Origin: Conexibacter sp. SYSU D00693
GTDB taxonomy: Bacteria; Actinomycetota; Thermoleophilia; Solirubrobacterales; Solirubrobacteraceae
Reading direction: 5' to 3'
NCBI RefSeq assembly: GCF_017084525.1
Contig: NZ_CP070950.1
Location: forward strand, 434,001-498,000
Length of the DNA stretch: 64,000 bases
Of the stretch, positions 51,360 to 59,151 are shown in pieces (the stretch's first letter is position 1; each line of letters opens with the position of its first letter). Made by a program: the position numbers and the translations under genes. The notes below the pieces were generated by a model. It was not told the origin of the DNA and made no database searches. It saw only the letters and a list, made by a program, of their open reading frames with translations.

Positions 51360-51365
51360 TAGCCT
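51360..51365 (+). promoter_or_regulatory. Candidate -10 element (TAGCCT) of the murein endopeptidase gene
   Basis: TAGCCT ends 11 nt before the GTG at 51377 within a 74-bp gap. It supports an independent promoter and the chosen start. Confidence 0.38.
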
Positions 51366-51376
51366 GCGTCGCCGTC

Positions 51377-52183
51377 GTGCGCGTCTCCGCCGCATGCCTC
51401 GCCCTCGCGGTGCTGCCGCTCGCCGGCTGTGCCCAGGAGGCCGCGCCCGCAGCCGTCGGGCCGGAGCGTGCCGCGGCCGCGGTCCCGCCGTCCTCGGCCG
51501 ACCGCCCGCTGCCTGCGCTGCTCGCCGCGATGTCGTCGGCGACGGCCCAGGCCACGCCCCTGCCCGCGCAGGTCGTCAGGCCCCGCGCCCTGACGCCGCG
51601 CACGAAGGCGCCCGCGCCCGCACCCGCGCCGCCCGCCGTGCCGGGCGCGCCGGCGGGTTGGCAGTGGCGCTCGGTGTCGCTGGGCAAGCCGAACCGGGGC
51701 CGGCTGCGCCTGGGCGTCGAGCTGCCCGCCAGCGGCCCGCACCACCTCACCTGGGACGCGCCGCTGCAGCGCTCACCCAGCCGGCCGTGGCGGCGCTGGG
51801 GGACCGACCGGCTCGTCTGGACGGTCCAGGCCGTCGCCGCGTCCTACCGCGCCGCGCACCCCGAGGCGCCGCCGCTGCTCGTGGGCGACCTGAGCCGCCC
51901 GACCGGCGGCGTGTTCGACCGGCGCTACGGCGGCCTCGGCCACGCCTCGCACCAGAACGGCCGCGACGTCGACGTCTTCTACCCGCGCAAGGACCGGCTG
52001 CCGATCGCGCCGCAGCGACCTGCGGACGTCGACCGGCGGCTCGCCCAGGACCTCGTCGACCGGTTCGTCGCCGCCGGTGCGCAGTTCGTCTTCGTCGGCC
52101 CGCGACTCGACCTGAAGGGGCCCGAGGGCGTGGTGCAGGAGCTCGTCCACCACGACGACCACCTGCACGTCCGCCTCAGGTAG
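51377..52183 (+). CDS. Lipoprotein murein endopeptidase, MepA (M74)-like
   Basis: The 268-residue product starts with a lipoprotein signal, ACLALAVLPLAGC, whose Cys is the likely lipidation site. An Ala/Pro-rich linker leads to a LAS-type peptidase domain with GHASHQNGRDVDVFY (His-x2-Gly-x3-Asp zinc ligands) and HHDDHLHV near the C-terminus. These match penicillin-insensitive D,D-endopeptidase MepA, which cuts peptidoglycan crosslinks. It converges with the MFS gene, overlapping by eight bases. Being a lipoprotein in a gram-positive wall would place it at the outer face of the membrane. Confidence 0.85.
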   Translation: MRVSAACLALAVLPLAGCAQEAAPAAVGPERAAAAVPPSSADRPLPALLAAMSSATAQATPLPAQVVRPRALTPRTKAPAPAPAPPAVPGAPAGWQWRSVSLGKPNRGRLRLGVELPASGPHHLTWDAPLQRSPSRPWRRWGTDRLVWTVQAVAASYRAAHPEAPPLLVGDLSRPTGGVFDRRYGGLGHASHQNGRDVDVFYPRKDRLPIAPQRPADVDRRLAQDLVDRFVAAGAQFVFVGPRLDLKGPEGVVQELVHHDDHLHVRLR

Positions 52184-53423
52184 CCAGGGCCAGGCGGCGG
52201 CGCCGCTCGGCGATCGCCCCGGCGTAGGCGGCGACGCCCGGCACGAGGATCACCGCGCTGTAGACCACCGCGACGGTGTGCAGCCCCGCCGTGCTGACCG
52301 CCAGCCCGGCGGCGACCGCCGGGACGCTGAAGGCGAGGTAGGAGATGACGAAGGCCAGCGCGTAGACCTCGCCGCGCTCGGCCGGCGTCGCCAGCCGGGC
52401 CAGCGACCCGAAGCCCGCCAGGGCCGAGGCGCCGAAGCCGATGCCCGACACGAGCGTCCCGGCGCCGGCCACCACCGCGCTCGAGGCCTCGAGGCCGACG
52501 ATCGTGATCGCGACGCCGGCGGTCAGGAAGGTGGCGGCCAGGCCGAGGACGTCGCGCGGGTCGCGGCCACGCAGGGCGAAGGCGACGACGCCGCCGGTCG
52601 CGCAGAGCAACGCCACGACCACGCCGCCGGTGAGCCGGCTGTGGAGCCCGAGCTCGGCGGCGGCGACCGACGGCCCGAGCGACATGTAGAGCCCGCCGAG
52701 CGCCCACGAGGCGACGAGGCCGGGCGTCAGCGCGAGCATGTCGCCGCGCAGGTGGGCGGGCAGGCCGACCCGGGGACGCAGCGACGCGCGGGCGCCGGCG
52801 CGCTGCGGCGAGGTCTCCGGGGTCGCGAGGACGAGCACGAACGACACGACCATCAGCCCGACGAGGACGAGCCACACGAGCGTCGTGGGCGCGGGCGCCC
52901 ACTCGACCAGCAGCCCGCAGCCCAGCGCGCCGGACGACAGGCCGGCCATGGGCGCCACGCCGTTGACGACGCCGCCGCGTCCGGGCGCGTGCTTGGGCTG
53001 GAGGTCGATGAGCATCGCGCTGAGGGTGCTGAGCGCGGCGCCGGTGGCCAGGCCCTGGACGATCCGTGCGAGGAACAGCGCGCCGACGCCGTCGGCGACC
53101 GCGAAGAGCACGAGGGAGACGACCTCCAGCGCGATCGCCCCCAGGAGCACCGGACGGCGGCCGACGTGGTCGGACAGCGCGCCGACCGTCAGCAGGGAGG
53201 CGAGCAGCGCGAGCGCGTAGACGGCGAAGACGTCGGTCAGGACGCTCGAGGAGAAGCCCCACTGCGCCTGGTAGACGGCGTAGAGCGGCGACGGTGCGGC
53301 CGAGGCGGCCGGGAAGGTGACGGCGGTCACCGCGGTCGCCCAGAACGCCGGGCCGTGCGGCATCCGGCGGAGGGTCGGCACGGTGCGCAGGCGCGGGGCG
53401 ACGGTGGGGGAGGTGGCGCTCAT
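52176..53423 (-). CDS. MFS transporter
   Basis: The 415-residue protein has twelve hydrophobic helices, with a motif A loop GALSDHVGRRPVLLGAIAL between helices 2 and 3 and the GIVQGLATGAAL-like segment ARIVQGLATGAALSTLSA in helix 5. It resembles DHA-type drug exporters. The ATG at 53423 faces a TetR-type gene across two palindromic sequences, so it is probably regulated by that repressor. The transported compound is unknown. It overlaps the MepA-like gene by eight bases. Confidence 0.88.
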   Translation of the reverse strand: MSATSPTVAPRLRTVPTLRRMPHGPAFWATAVTAVTFPAASAAPSPLYAVYQAQWGFSSSVLTDVFAVYALALLASLLTVGALSDHVGRRPVLLGAIALEVVSLVLFAVADGVGALFLARIVQGLATGAALSTLSAMLIDLQPKHAPGRGGVVNGVAPMAGLSSGALGCGLLVEWAPAPTTLVWLVLVGLMVVSFVLVLATPETSPQRAGARASLRPRVGLPAHLRGDMLALTPGLVASWALGGLYMSLGPSVAAAELGLHSRLTGGVVVALLCATGGVVAFALRGRDPRDVLGLAATFLTAGVAITIVGLEASSAVVAGAGTLVSGIGFGASALAGFGSLARLATPAERGEVYALAFVISYLAFSVPAVAAGLAVSTAGLHTVAVVYSAVILVPGVAAYAGAIAERRRRLALAT

Positions 53424-53446
53424 CGGTCCGGTCGTTGAGGGGACTA

Positions 53447-53466
53447 AACGCAACGTGGATTGCGTT
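53447..53466. promoter_or_regulatory. Candidate TetR operator, perfect AACGCAA-N6-TTGCGTT
   Basis: The seven-base arms match perfectly around six bases, 24 bp upstream of the MFS start. A second, related palindrome follows near the TetR gene. Confidence 0.6.
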
Positions 53467-53486
53467 CTGCTGCACCGTAGCAGCCC

Positions 53487-53508
53487 TAACGCAACCGCCT
53501 TGGCGTTA
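53487..53508. promoter_or_regulatory. Second candidate TetR operator, TAACGC-N10-GCGTTA
   Basis: Arms TAACGC (53487-53492) and GCGTTA (53503-53508) share the AACGC core with the first site. The right arm overlaps the TACGAT hexamer (53507-53512) proposed as the -10 of the tetR gene, which would allow autorepression. Confidence 0.55.
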
Positions 53509-53512
53509 CGAT
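53507..53512 (+). promoter_or_regulatory. Candidate -10 element (TACGAT) of the TetR gene
   Basis: TACGAT ends 8 nt before the ATG at 53521 and overlaps the second operator by two bases. Confidence 0.42.
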
Positions 53513-53520
53513 GGGCAGCG

Positions 53521-54099
53521 ATGTCCTCCACCCTCGGCAGCGAGCCCGTCCGCGCCACCCGTCCCGGCGGGCGCTCGGCGCGCGTGCGCGCCGCGGTCCA
53601 CCGCGCGGTGCAGGAGCTCCTCGCGGAGGGCGGCGTCGAGGCCGCGACCGTCCCGGCGGTCGCCGCCCGCGCGGGCGTCGCGCCCACCACCGTCTACCGC
53701 CGCTGGCGCAGCGCCCCCGAGCTGCTGGCCGACGTCGCCGTCAGCCGGCTCACCGGCGGGCTCGTCGTCCCCGACACCGGCAGCCTGGCCGAGGACCTGC
53801 GCCGCTGGGCCCACGCGGTGCGCACCGACCTCAGCGACCCGGACTCCCTGACGCTCCTGCGCACCCTGCTGGGATCGGCCGCCCTCGGCTCGCCGGCATG
53901 CACCGCCTGCCTCGAGGACCGCCGCACGCAGCTCGCGGCGATGGTCGAGCGCGAGCGCGAGCGCGGGGGCGAGGCCCCGGACGCGGAGGTCCTGCTCGAG
54001 ACCCTCCTCGGGCCCGTCTACTTCCGCGCGCTCTTCGACGAGGGCCCGATGGACCCGCAGCACCTCGACGCGCTCGTCGACCGCGTCCTGCGGACCTGA
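53521..54099 (+). CDS. TetR/AcrR family transcriptional repressor
   Basis: The 192-residue protein has a TetR DNA-binding domain: RVRAAVHRAVQELLAEGGV, TVPAVAARAGVAPTTVYRRW (helix-turn-helix with the recognition helix APTTVYRRW) and a C-terminal ligand-binding domain with TLLGPVYFRALF. It is divergent from an MFS pump across two inverted repeats, the standard arrangement of a ligand-sensing repressor for that pump. The ATG at 53521 is eight bases after a TACGAT hexamer. The inducer is unknown. Confidence 0.9.
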   Translation: MSSTLGSEPVRATRPGGRSARVRAAVHRAVQELLAEGGVEAATVPAVAARAGVAPTTVYRRWRSAPELLADVAVSRLTGGLVVPDTGSLAEDLRRWAHAVRTDLSDPDSLTLLRTLLGSAALGSPACTACLEDRRTQLAAMVERERERGGEAPDAEVLLETLLGPVYFRALFDEGPMDPQHLDALVDRVLRT

Positions 54100-54113
54100 C
54101 CCGGCCCAGGAAG

Positions 54114-54146
54114 TGAGAAGGCCCGCCTTGTGGGCGGGCCGTCTCA
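54114..54146 (+). terminator. Rho-independent-like terminator after the TetR gene
   Basis: TGAGA and TCTCA flank GGCCCGCC-TTGTG-GGCGGGCC, giving an eight-base perfect GC stem plus a further five pairs with one mismatch. It begins 15 bp after the TetR stop. No T-run follows, as is common in actinomycetes. Confidence 0.75.
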
Positions 54147-54179
54147 GGGGAGGAGAGGTACTGCTATGTGATGTATGTC

Positions 54180-54194
54180 CCGGCCAGAGGCCGG
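54180..54194 (-). terminator. Short hairpin downstream of the SPW-like gene
   Basis: CCGGCC-AGA-GGCCGG lies 22 bp beyond the stop of the minus-strand gene. Stem length is only six bases, so this is a weaker call than the neighbouring hairpin. Confidence 0.5.
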
Positions 54195-54216
54195 TGATCG
54201 CTGAGGGAAGTCTTGG

Positions 54217-54594
54217 CTAGGCGCGCAGGCTGTAGCGCGTCGTGAGGTTGAGCGAGAGCTGGACCAGCGCGAGGAGCGTCATGGTCAGCGCCGCGTTGGC
54301 GTCGCCGTCCAGGCCGACCACGATGGCTGCGCCGAGCAGACCGACCGTGAGGCCGTAGTCGAAGGCGTGGTGCGTCGCGACGGGCAGGGTGCCGCGCGCA
54401 CCGGCCGGCTCCGCGGACGCCGCCGCGAGGGCCAGGCCGACCGTCATCGCCCCGACGAGCACGGCGATCACGGTGGCCGGCGCCTCGAACCCGAAGAGGA
54501 ACGGCGCAGCCATCGTGAACAGGCCCATCAGCAGCTCCAGCGCCCCGTGGACGGGGAGCGGGATGAGGCGGAAGGCGGTCATGACGCGGCCCAT
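54217..54594 (-). CDS. Small four-helix membrane protein, SPW-repeat-like
   Basis: The 125-residue protein has four hydrophobic helices (LLMGLFTMAAPFLFGF, TVIAVLVGAMTVGLALAAA, YGLTVGLLGAAIVVGL and TMTLLALVQLSLNLTT). The spacing is like SPW-repeat membrane proteins, but the short SPW motif itself is not clearly present. The function is unknown. ATG 54594 is used; an ATG at 54582 would remove four residues. A consensus CRP-type site lies 26 bp upstream of the start, so cAMP-related control is possible. Confidence 0.65.
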   Translation of the reverse strand: MGRVMTAFRLIPLPVHGALELLMGLFTMAAPFLFGFEAPATVIAVLVGAMTVGLALAAASAEPAGARGTLPVATHHAFDYGLTVGLLGAAIVVGLDGDANAALTMTLLALVQLSLNLTTRYSLRA

Positions 54595-54619
54595 GGTCGC
54601 CCCGAACCTGCGTTCGCTC

Positions 54620-54635
54620 TGTGAGCGTGGTCACA
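54620..54635. promoter_or_regulatory. Consensus CRP/GlxR-type binding site
   Basis: TGTGA-GCGTGG-TCACA is an exact match to the TGTGA-N6-TCACA consensus of CRP-family regulators. It lies in the 217-bp divergent region between the small membrane protein gene (54594) and the STAS gene (54812), closer to the former. Confidence 0.6.
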
Positions 54636-54811
54636 CGCAACGCGCTGCCGCACATCACGCGCTGGTTGCGGCCGTCGGCCAGACCCGGTATCCATGGTGG
54701 GGAGAGCGACCTCCGTGTCAGACGGCGCGGGGTGCGGGCTTGCAGAGCAGAGCGGCATCGGTGCGGCCCGTGAGGGGGACCGACACGGCGCCCTCGACCG
54801 CCGAACCCGCC

Positions 54812-55177
54812 ATGACTGCTCCCCCTGGTCCTCATCCCTTCAGCAGCTCCGCGTCCGCGCAGGACGGCGCCCCGCAGCTGCGCTTCGCCGGCGAGTTCGA
54901 CCTCGCCGCGCTCGACGACGCGCGAGCGGCGCTGCAGGCCGCGATCCGCGAGGCCGACCGCCGCGAGGTCCTCCTGGACCTCGACGAGGTCACGTTCCTC
55001 GACTCGTGCGGCCTCTCGCTGCTCATCCGCGCACGGGCGGACGCCCTGCGCCGCGGTGGCGGCCTGCGCGTCGTGGCGCTCAGCGAGCCCGTCCGCCAGC
55101 TCCTGGAGCTGACGGGGACGCTCGAGCTCCTCGCGGGCGAGGCGGGCAGCGCCGACGGCGTGACGCTCGCCCGGTAG
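54812..55177 (+). CDS. STAS-domain protein (anti-sigma factor antagonist-like)
   Basis: The 121-residue protein is one STAS domain: LRFAGEFDLAALDDARAALQ, VLLDLDEVTFLDSCGLSLLI with the phospho-Ser loop DSCG, and the VVALSEPVRQLLELTGTLELL helix. It is better matched to SpoIIAA-type antagonists than the other STAS protein in this window because the D-S-x-G motif is complete. No kinase or sigma factor gene adjoins it. The ATG at 54812 was chosen over upstream starts that lack coding support. Confidence 0.85.
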   Translation: MTAPPGPHPFSSSASAQDGAPQLRFAGEFDLAALDDARAALQAAIREADRREVLLDLDEVTFLDSCGLSLLIRARADALRRGGGLRVVALSEPVRQLLELTGTLELLAGEAGSADGVTLAR

Positions 55178-55180
55178 CCT
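55175..55180 (+). promoter_or_regulatory. Candidate -10 element (TAGCCT) of tlyA
   Basis: TAGCCT overlaps the STAS-gene TAG stop and ends 11 nt before the tlyA ATG. It marks a possible promoter for the tlyA-nadK-recN group. Confidence 0.38.
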
Positions 55181-55191
55181 CGCCGCCCGCG

Positions 55192-56016
55192 ATGGCGGGC
55201 AAGGTGCGCCTGGACGCGCTGCTGGCCCAGCGCGGGCTGTTCGAGTCGCGCTCGCGCGCGGCGGCGGCGGTGATGGCGGGCGACGTGCTCGTCGGTCCCG
55301 GTCGCGCGCGCGCCGAGAAGGCCGGCCAGCTGGTGGCCGAGGACGTCGAGCTGGCGGTCGCCGAGCGGGTGGCCTACGTCTCGCGCGGGGGCGTCAAGCT
55401 CGCCAACGCGCTCGACGCGCTGGGCGTGGAGGTGGCGGGCCGGCGCTGCCTGGACGTCGGCGCGTCGACGGGCGGCTTCACCGACTGCCTGCTGCAGCGC
55501 GGGGCCGGGCACGTGGTCGCCCTCGACGTGGCCTACGGCGAGCTGCACTGGTCGCTGCGCACCGACGACCGGGTCACCGTCGTCGAGCGCCACAACGCCC
55601 GGGCGCTGACCGCGGGCGACCTGCCCTACGCGCCCTCGCTCGTGGTGATGGACGTCTCGTTCATCTCCCTGGCCAAGGTCCTGCCCGCGGTGCTCGGCGT
55701 GGTCGCGCCCGAGGGGTTCGACGTCCTGGCCATGGTCAAGCCGCAGTTCGAGGTCGGCCGCGAGCGGGTGGGGCGCGGCGGCGTCGTGCGCGATCCGGCC
55801 CTGCGGCGCGAGGCGGTCCTCGCGGTGGGGGCCGCCGCGCGGGAGGCGGGGGCGGCCGTCCTCGGCCTGGCGCCGTCCGGGCTGCCCGGGCCCAAGGGCA
55901 ACCGGGAGACCTTCCTGTGGCTCGGCGAGGACGGCCGCCCCGGCGCGCTGGACGCCGGCGCGCTCGCGGACGTCGCCCTGGCCGCGGACCCGGATGCGGC
56001 CCCCTCCGACGGGTAG
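55192..56016 (+). CDS. tlyA: TlyA family rRNA (cytidine-2'-O)-methyltransferase
   Basis: The 274-residue enzyme combines an N-terminal S4 RNA-binding domain (VRLDALLAQRGLFESRSRAAAAVMAG) and an FtsJ-like methyltransferase domain with SRGGVKLANALDAL, CLDVGASTGGFTDCLL (SAM site) and MDVSFISLAKVLP. TlyA homologues methylate 16S and 23S rRNA and affect capreomycin sensitivity in mycobacteria. It leads the conserved tlyA-nadK-recN order; the next gene starts 11 bp after its stop. Length and both domains are complete. Confidence 0.95.
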   Translation: MAGKVRLDALLAQRGLFESRSRAAAAVMAGDVLVGPGRARAEKAGQLVAEDVELAVAERVAYVSRGGVKLANALDALGVEVAGRRCLDVGASTGGFTDCLLQRGAGHVVALDVAYGELHWSLRTDDRVTVVERHNARALTAGDLPYAPSLVVMDVSFISLAKVLPAVLGVVAPEGFDVLAMVKPQFEVGRERVGRGGVVRDPALRREAVLAVGAAAREAGAAVLGLAPSGLPGPKGNRETFLWLGEDGRPGALDAGALADVALAADPDAAPSDG

Positions 56017-56019
56017 GGT
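56014..56019 (+). promoter_or_regulatory. Candidate -10 element (TAGGGT) of nadK
   Basis: TAGGGT includes the tlyA stop and ends 8 nt before the nadK GTG at 56028. Confidence 0.33.
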
Positions 56020-56027
56020 CGCGCCCA

Positions 56028-56873
56028 GTGCGTTCGGCCACCGTCCTGACCCACCAGCGCCCGGAGCAGGTCGCCGGCGTGCTCGGCGACCTCTGCCGCG
56101 CGGCGGTCCGCAGCCAGGTCCGGCTGCGCTTCGACGAGGAGGAGGCGGCCAAGCACGACCTCTCCGCCTACGAGGGCTTCGAGGTCGGGCCGATGCGCGA
56201 CGACGTCGACCTCTGCCTCGTCCTCGGGGGCGACGGGACGATCCTGCGCGCGCTGCGGCGCTACGCGGGGACGGGCGTCCCGGTCTTCGGCGTGAACTTC
56301 GGCGAGGTCGGGTTCCTGGCGACGATCGACCCCGACGGCGTGCAGGAGGACCTCGAGCGCGCGCTCGAGGGCGACTTCGAGGTCCTGACGCTGCCGGCGC
56401 TGGCGGTCGAGACGGGCGACGGGCGTGAGCTGGCGGCGATCAACGACATCTCCCTGCACCGGCGCGTGGGCGAGCGGGTGGCGCAGCTGGCCTACGGGGT
56501 GGGGGACGAGGAGGTCGGCAGCGTGCGCTGCGACGGGCTCGTGGTCTCCACGCCGGCGGGGTCGACGGGCTACAACCTCGCCAACGGCGGCCCGGTCATG
56601 GCGTGGGGCGTGGAGGGCTACGCGGTGTCGTTCATCGCGCCGCACTCCCTGACGGCGCGGGCGCTCGTGGTGGCGCCGGACGACGAGCTGACGATCTTCA
56701 ACCGCGGACGCGAGGAGGTCGACGTGACGGTCGACGGGCGCCCGGCGGGGACGATCGGCCCGGACGGGTCGATCACGGTGCGCTTCGTGCGCGAGGCGGC
56801 GGACCTGGCGCAGGTGCCGGGGTCGTCGTTCTACCGGCGACTGCGCCAGAAGTTCGGCCGCCTCGCGGCCTAG
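56028..56873 (+). CDS. nadK: NAD kinase
   Basis: This ATP- or polyphosphate-dependent enzyme makes NADP from NAD. The 281 residues have VLGGDGTILRALR (the GGDG active-site motif), GVNFGEVGFLA, NDISLHRR in place of the common NE-A-x-H, and STPAGSTGYNLANGGPV near the C-terminal half. A GTG start is chosen because the fold starts at once (RSATVLTH); an earlier start would overlap tlyA. It is followed by 90 bp that contain the recN control region. Confidence 0.95.
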   Translation: MRSATVLTHQRPEQVAGVLGDLCRAAVRSQVRLRFDEEEAAKHDLSAYEGFEVGPMRDDVDLCLVLGGDGTILRALRRYAGTGVPVFGVNFGEVGFLATIDPDGVQEDLERALEGDFEVLTLPALAVETGDGRELAAINDISLHRRVGERVAQLAYGVGDEEVGSVRCDGLVVSTPAGSTGYNLANGGPVMAWGVEGYAVSFIAPHSLTARALVVAPDDELTIFNRGREEVDVTVDGRPAGTIGPDGSITVRFVREAADLAQVPGSSFYRRLRQKFGRLAA

Positions 56874-56893
56874 ACGGGCGCGTGTGCGCCATC

Positions 56894-56926
56894 TCGTGCA
56901 CGACTTCGTGCACGAACACGCGTTCG
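56894..56926. promoter_or_regulatory. SOS box with two adjacent TCGTGCACGA palindromes upstream of recN
   Basis: CGAACACGCGTTCG (56913-56926) matches the LexA/DinR box CGAACRNRYGTTCG of gram-positive bacteria at every fixed and degenerate position. It lies 37 bp upstream of the recN start. Two copies of the palindrome TCGTGCACGA (56894-56903, 56906-56915) sit 12 bp apart, the second overlapping the box. A TTGCAT sequence (56951-56956), seven bases before the GTG, may be the -10. Confidence 0.75.
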
Positions 56927-56963
56927 CGCCGTTCCGTCCGCGGCGCCTGGTTGCATCGCTCGC

Positions 56964-58706
56964 GTGCTGCACGAGCTGCGCGTCGAGAACCTCCTCCTGA
57001 TCGAGCGGGCCGAGCTGCGGCTGGCGCCCGGGCTGAACGTGCTGACGGGCGAGACGGGTGCGGGCAAGACCGTGCTGGCCCACGCGCTCGACCTCCTGCT
57101 GGGCGGCAAGGCCAAGACGGGCGTCGTGCGCCCGGGCGCGGCGGAGGCCTACGTCGAGGGCGTCTTCGAGCTCACCGAGGCGCTGCGCGAGCTGCTGGGC
57201 GACCGGGTGGCCCCGGACGCGGAGGAGCTCGTCCTCGCGCGCCGCGTCTCGGCCGAAGGGCGCACACGCGCGTACCTCAACGGCCGTTCGGCGCCGGTGG
57301 CCGACCTGCGCGAGGCGGCCGAGGGGCTTCTGAGCTTCTACGGCCAGCACGAGCACCGGCGGCTCACCCTGGCCTCCTCGCAGCTCGAGCTGCTGGACGG
57401 GTTCGCGGGGCCGGCCCAGGCGGCGCGGCGCGCGGCGTGCGCGGCGGCCCATGCGACGGCCCGGCGCCTCGAGGGCTCGCTCGACGAGCTGCGCGAGCGG
57501 GCGGGGGCGCGCGAGCGGGAGCTCGACCTGCTCGAGTTCGAGCTGCGCGAGATCGAGGACGCGGGCCTGACGGAGGGCGAGGAGGCCGAGCTGCAGGCGC
57601 GCCGGTCGCGCCTGCGCCACGTCGAGGCGCTGCGGGCCGCGGCGCTGGGGGCGGCCGAGGCGATCGGGGCCGAGGACGGCGGGGCGGTCGTGGCGCTGGC
57701 GGGCGGCGGCGCGCTGCTCGACGGCGTCGACGGCGTGGACCCGGCGCTCGACGCGCTCGCCGTGCGCTGGCGCGCGCTGGCCATCGAGGCCGACGACCTG
57801 GCCGGCGAGCTGCGCCGGCTGGGGGAGGACCTCGTGGACGGCGAGCCCGGTGAGCTCGACCGGGTCGAGGACCGCCTCGGGCTCTACGACCGCCTGTGTC
57901 GCAAGCACGGCGGGAGCGTCGCCGCGGTCCTCGCGCACGCCGACGCGTGCCGTCTGCGCCGGGACGAGCTCGACCGGGCCGAGGTCGCGCTCGAGGAGGC
58001 GACGGCCGCCCTCGACGCCGCCCGCGCCGAGCACGCCCGCGTGGCGGCCGAGCTCCACGAGGCGCGCGCCGCGGCCGCCGGTCCGCTCGCCGAGGCCGTG
58101 CGCGAGCGTCTGGCCGAGCTGGCCATGGATGGCGCCTCCTTCGAGATCGCCCTCGGCGCCCGCGAGCCCGGCCCCACCGGCACCGACGCCGTCGAGTTCC
58201 TCATCGCGCCGAACCCCGGCGTCCCGCCGGCGCCGCTGCGCGAGACCGCCTCGGGCGGCGAGCTGTCGCGGGTCATGCTGGCGCTCACCGCGACGGCCGC
58301 GCAGTCCGCGGCGGCCGCCGCCGCGAAGGGCGGCACGGGGGCGAAGGGGGCCGCCAAGGCCGGCACCGCCACCGGCACCCCGGTGACCACCGCGGGCGGC
58401 GCGACGCTGGTCTTCGACGAGATCGACGCCGGCATCGGCGGTCACACCGCCCGCGCGGTCGGCGAGCAGCTCCGCGCGCTCGGCGAGGGCCGCCAGGTCC
58501 TGGCCATCACCCACCTCCCGCAGGTCGCCTCGCTCGCCGCCCGCCACTTCTCCATCGAGAAGGACACCTCCGTCGAGCCCGCGCGCACCACGGTTCGCAC
58601 CCTCGCCTCCAAGGAGGTCGTCGGCGAGCTCGTCCGGATGCTCGGTGCCGACGAGACGGACATGGCCGCGCGGCGGCACGCCAAGGACCTGCTGCGAGCG
58701 GCGTAG
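56964..58706 (+). CDS. recN: DNA repair protein RecN
   Basis: RecN is an SMC-like ATPase acting in double-strand break repair. The 580-residue protein has Walker A GETGAGKT at residues 29-36, a pair of long coiled-coil arms, the signature [13 protein letters not shown] and Walker [14 protein letters not shown]. Between the signature and Walker B is an extra Ala/Gly/Thr-rich stretch of about 35 residues absent from the E. coli or B. subtilis proteins I know. The GTG start is supported by the early N-terminal [15 protein letters not shown] consensus SOS box precedes it. Confidence 0.96.
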   Translation: MLHELRVENLLLIERAELRLAPGLNVLTGETGAGKTVLAHALDLLLGGKAKTGVVRPGAAEAYVEGVFELTEALRELLGDRVAPDAEELVLARRVSAEGRTRAYLNGRSAPVADLREAAEGLLSFYGQHEHRRLTLASSQLELLDGFAGPAQAARRAACAAAHATARRLEGSLDELRERAGARERELDLLEFELREIEDAGLTEGEEAELQARRSRLRHVEALRAAALGAAEAIGAEDGGAVVALAGGGALLDGVDGVDPALDALAVRWRALAIEADDLAGELRRLGEDLVDGEPGELDRVEDRLGLYDRLCRKHGGSVAAVLAHADACRLRRDELDRAEVALEEATAALDAARAEHARVAAELHEARAAAAGPLAEAVRERLAELAMDGASFEIALGAREPGPTGTDAVEFLIAPNPGVPPAPLRETASGGELSRVMLALTATAAQSAAAAAAKGGTGAKGAAKAGTATGTPVTTAGGATLVFDEIDAGIGGHTARAVGEQLRALGEGRQVLAITHLPQVASLAARHFSIEKDTSVEPARTTVRTLASKEVVGELVRMLGADETDMAARRHAKDLLRAA

Positions 58707-58730
58707 GCGCCGCACGGGTGGCCTCATCGC

Positions 58731-58773
58731 GACCCTGAGGTTGACCGCCACAGACGCGGTCAAGCCCAGGGTC
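58731..58773. repeat. Palindrome A with GACCCTG / CAGGGTC ends
   Basis: GACCCTG (58731-58737) pairs with CAGGGTC (58767-58773), and TTGACCGC (58741-58748) pairs with GCGGTCAA (58756-58763), with three-base bulges between and a seven-base loop. It starts 25 bp after the recN stop, so it may also serve as its terminator. Confidence 0.8.
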
Positions 58774-58782
58774 ACGGGCGCC

Positions 58783-58895
58783 GGGGTGGCGTTCCGTGCG
58801 GGGCGGGGGTGATGGTCGGGGCGTGGGCTGGTTCGGCAGTGAGGGAGGGGAGGGTTCGGGCGGGGGTGGCGTTCCGTTCCGGGCGGGGGTGGTGG
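58783..58895 (+). repeat. Direct repeat of a 33-bp GGCGTTCCG block
   Basis: Copies at 58783-58815 and 58863-58895, 80 bp apart, share GGGGTGGCGTTCCGT and a downstream GGGCGGGGGTG. The GGCGTTCC core reappears in reverse complement inside the tandem units at 59152-59317. Confidence 0.7.
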
Positions 58896-58934
58896 GCGGT
58901 CGGTGGCCATCGAGCCCACACCGATCGCCACGAG

Positions 58935-58971
58935 CCTGAAGTTGAGGTCCGCCCAGGACCCGAACTTCAGG
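58935..58971. repeat. Palindrome B with CCTGAAGTT / AACTTCAGG arms
   Basis: CCTGAAGTT (58935-58943) pairs perfectly with AACTTCAGG (58963-58971), and GGTCC (58946-58950) pairs with GGACC (58956-58960). The right flank continues to GTC, so that its reverse complement, GACCCTGAAGTT, resembles the left arm of palindrome A. Confidence 0.8.
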
Positions 58972-59029
58972 GTCATCGACGCGCGGGGCCCCAAGTCCGA
59001 ACCGGCCCGCACTTCGGCCCGGATCGACC

Positions 59030-59076
59030 GTGACCCTGTCTTTCCCGGTCTCCCACGCCGGAGATGACAGGGTCAC
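59030..59076. repeat. Palindrome C with perfect 11-bp GTGACCCTGTC arms
   Basis: GTGACCCTGTC (59030-59040) matches GACAGGGTCAC (59066-59076) exactly, with an inner TCTCC/GGAGA pair. The GACCCTG core is shared with palindrome A. Confidence 0.8.
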
Positions 59077-59151
59077 GGATGCGGGGTCCGGATCGACCGC
59101 CCGCCGCCGCGTCCGAAGGACCGCCCACTGCCGTCGGCGTTCCGGGCGCGC

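Noticed and set aside
54171-54197. An 8-codon frame (starting ATGTATGTCCC) downstream of the TetR gene
   Set aside because: It lies between two hairpins and has a poor ribosome-site distance. Nothing supports its translation.
55626-59012. A 1128-residue minus-strand frame opposite tlyA, nadK and recN
   Set aside because: Its product is Arg/Ala/Gly-rich without any domain, and the opposite strand carries three certain genes. Long antisense frames are normal at this GC content.
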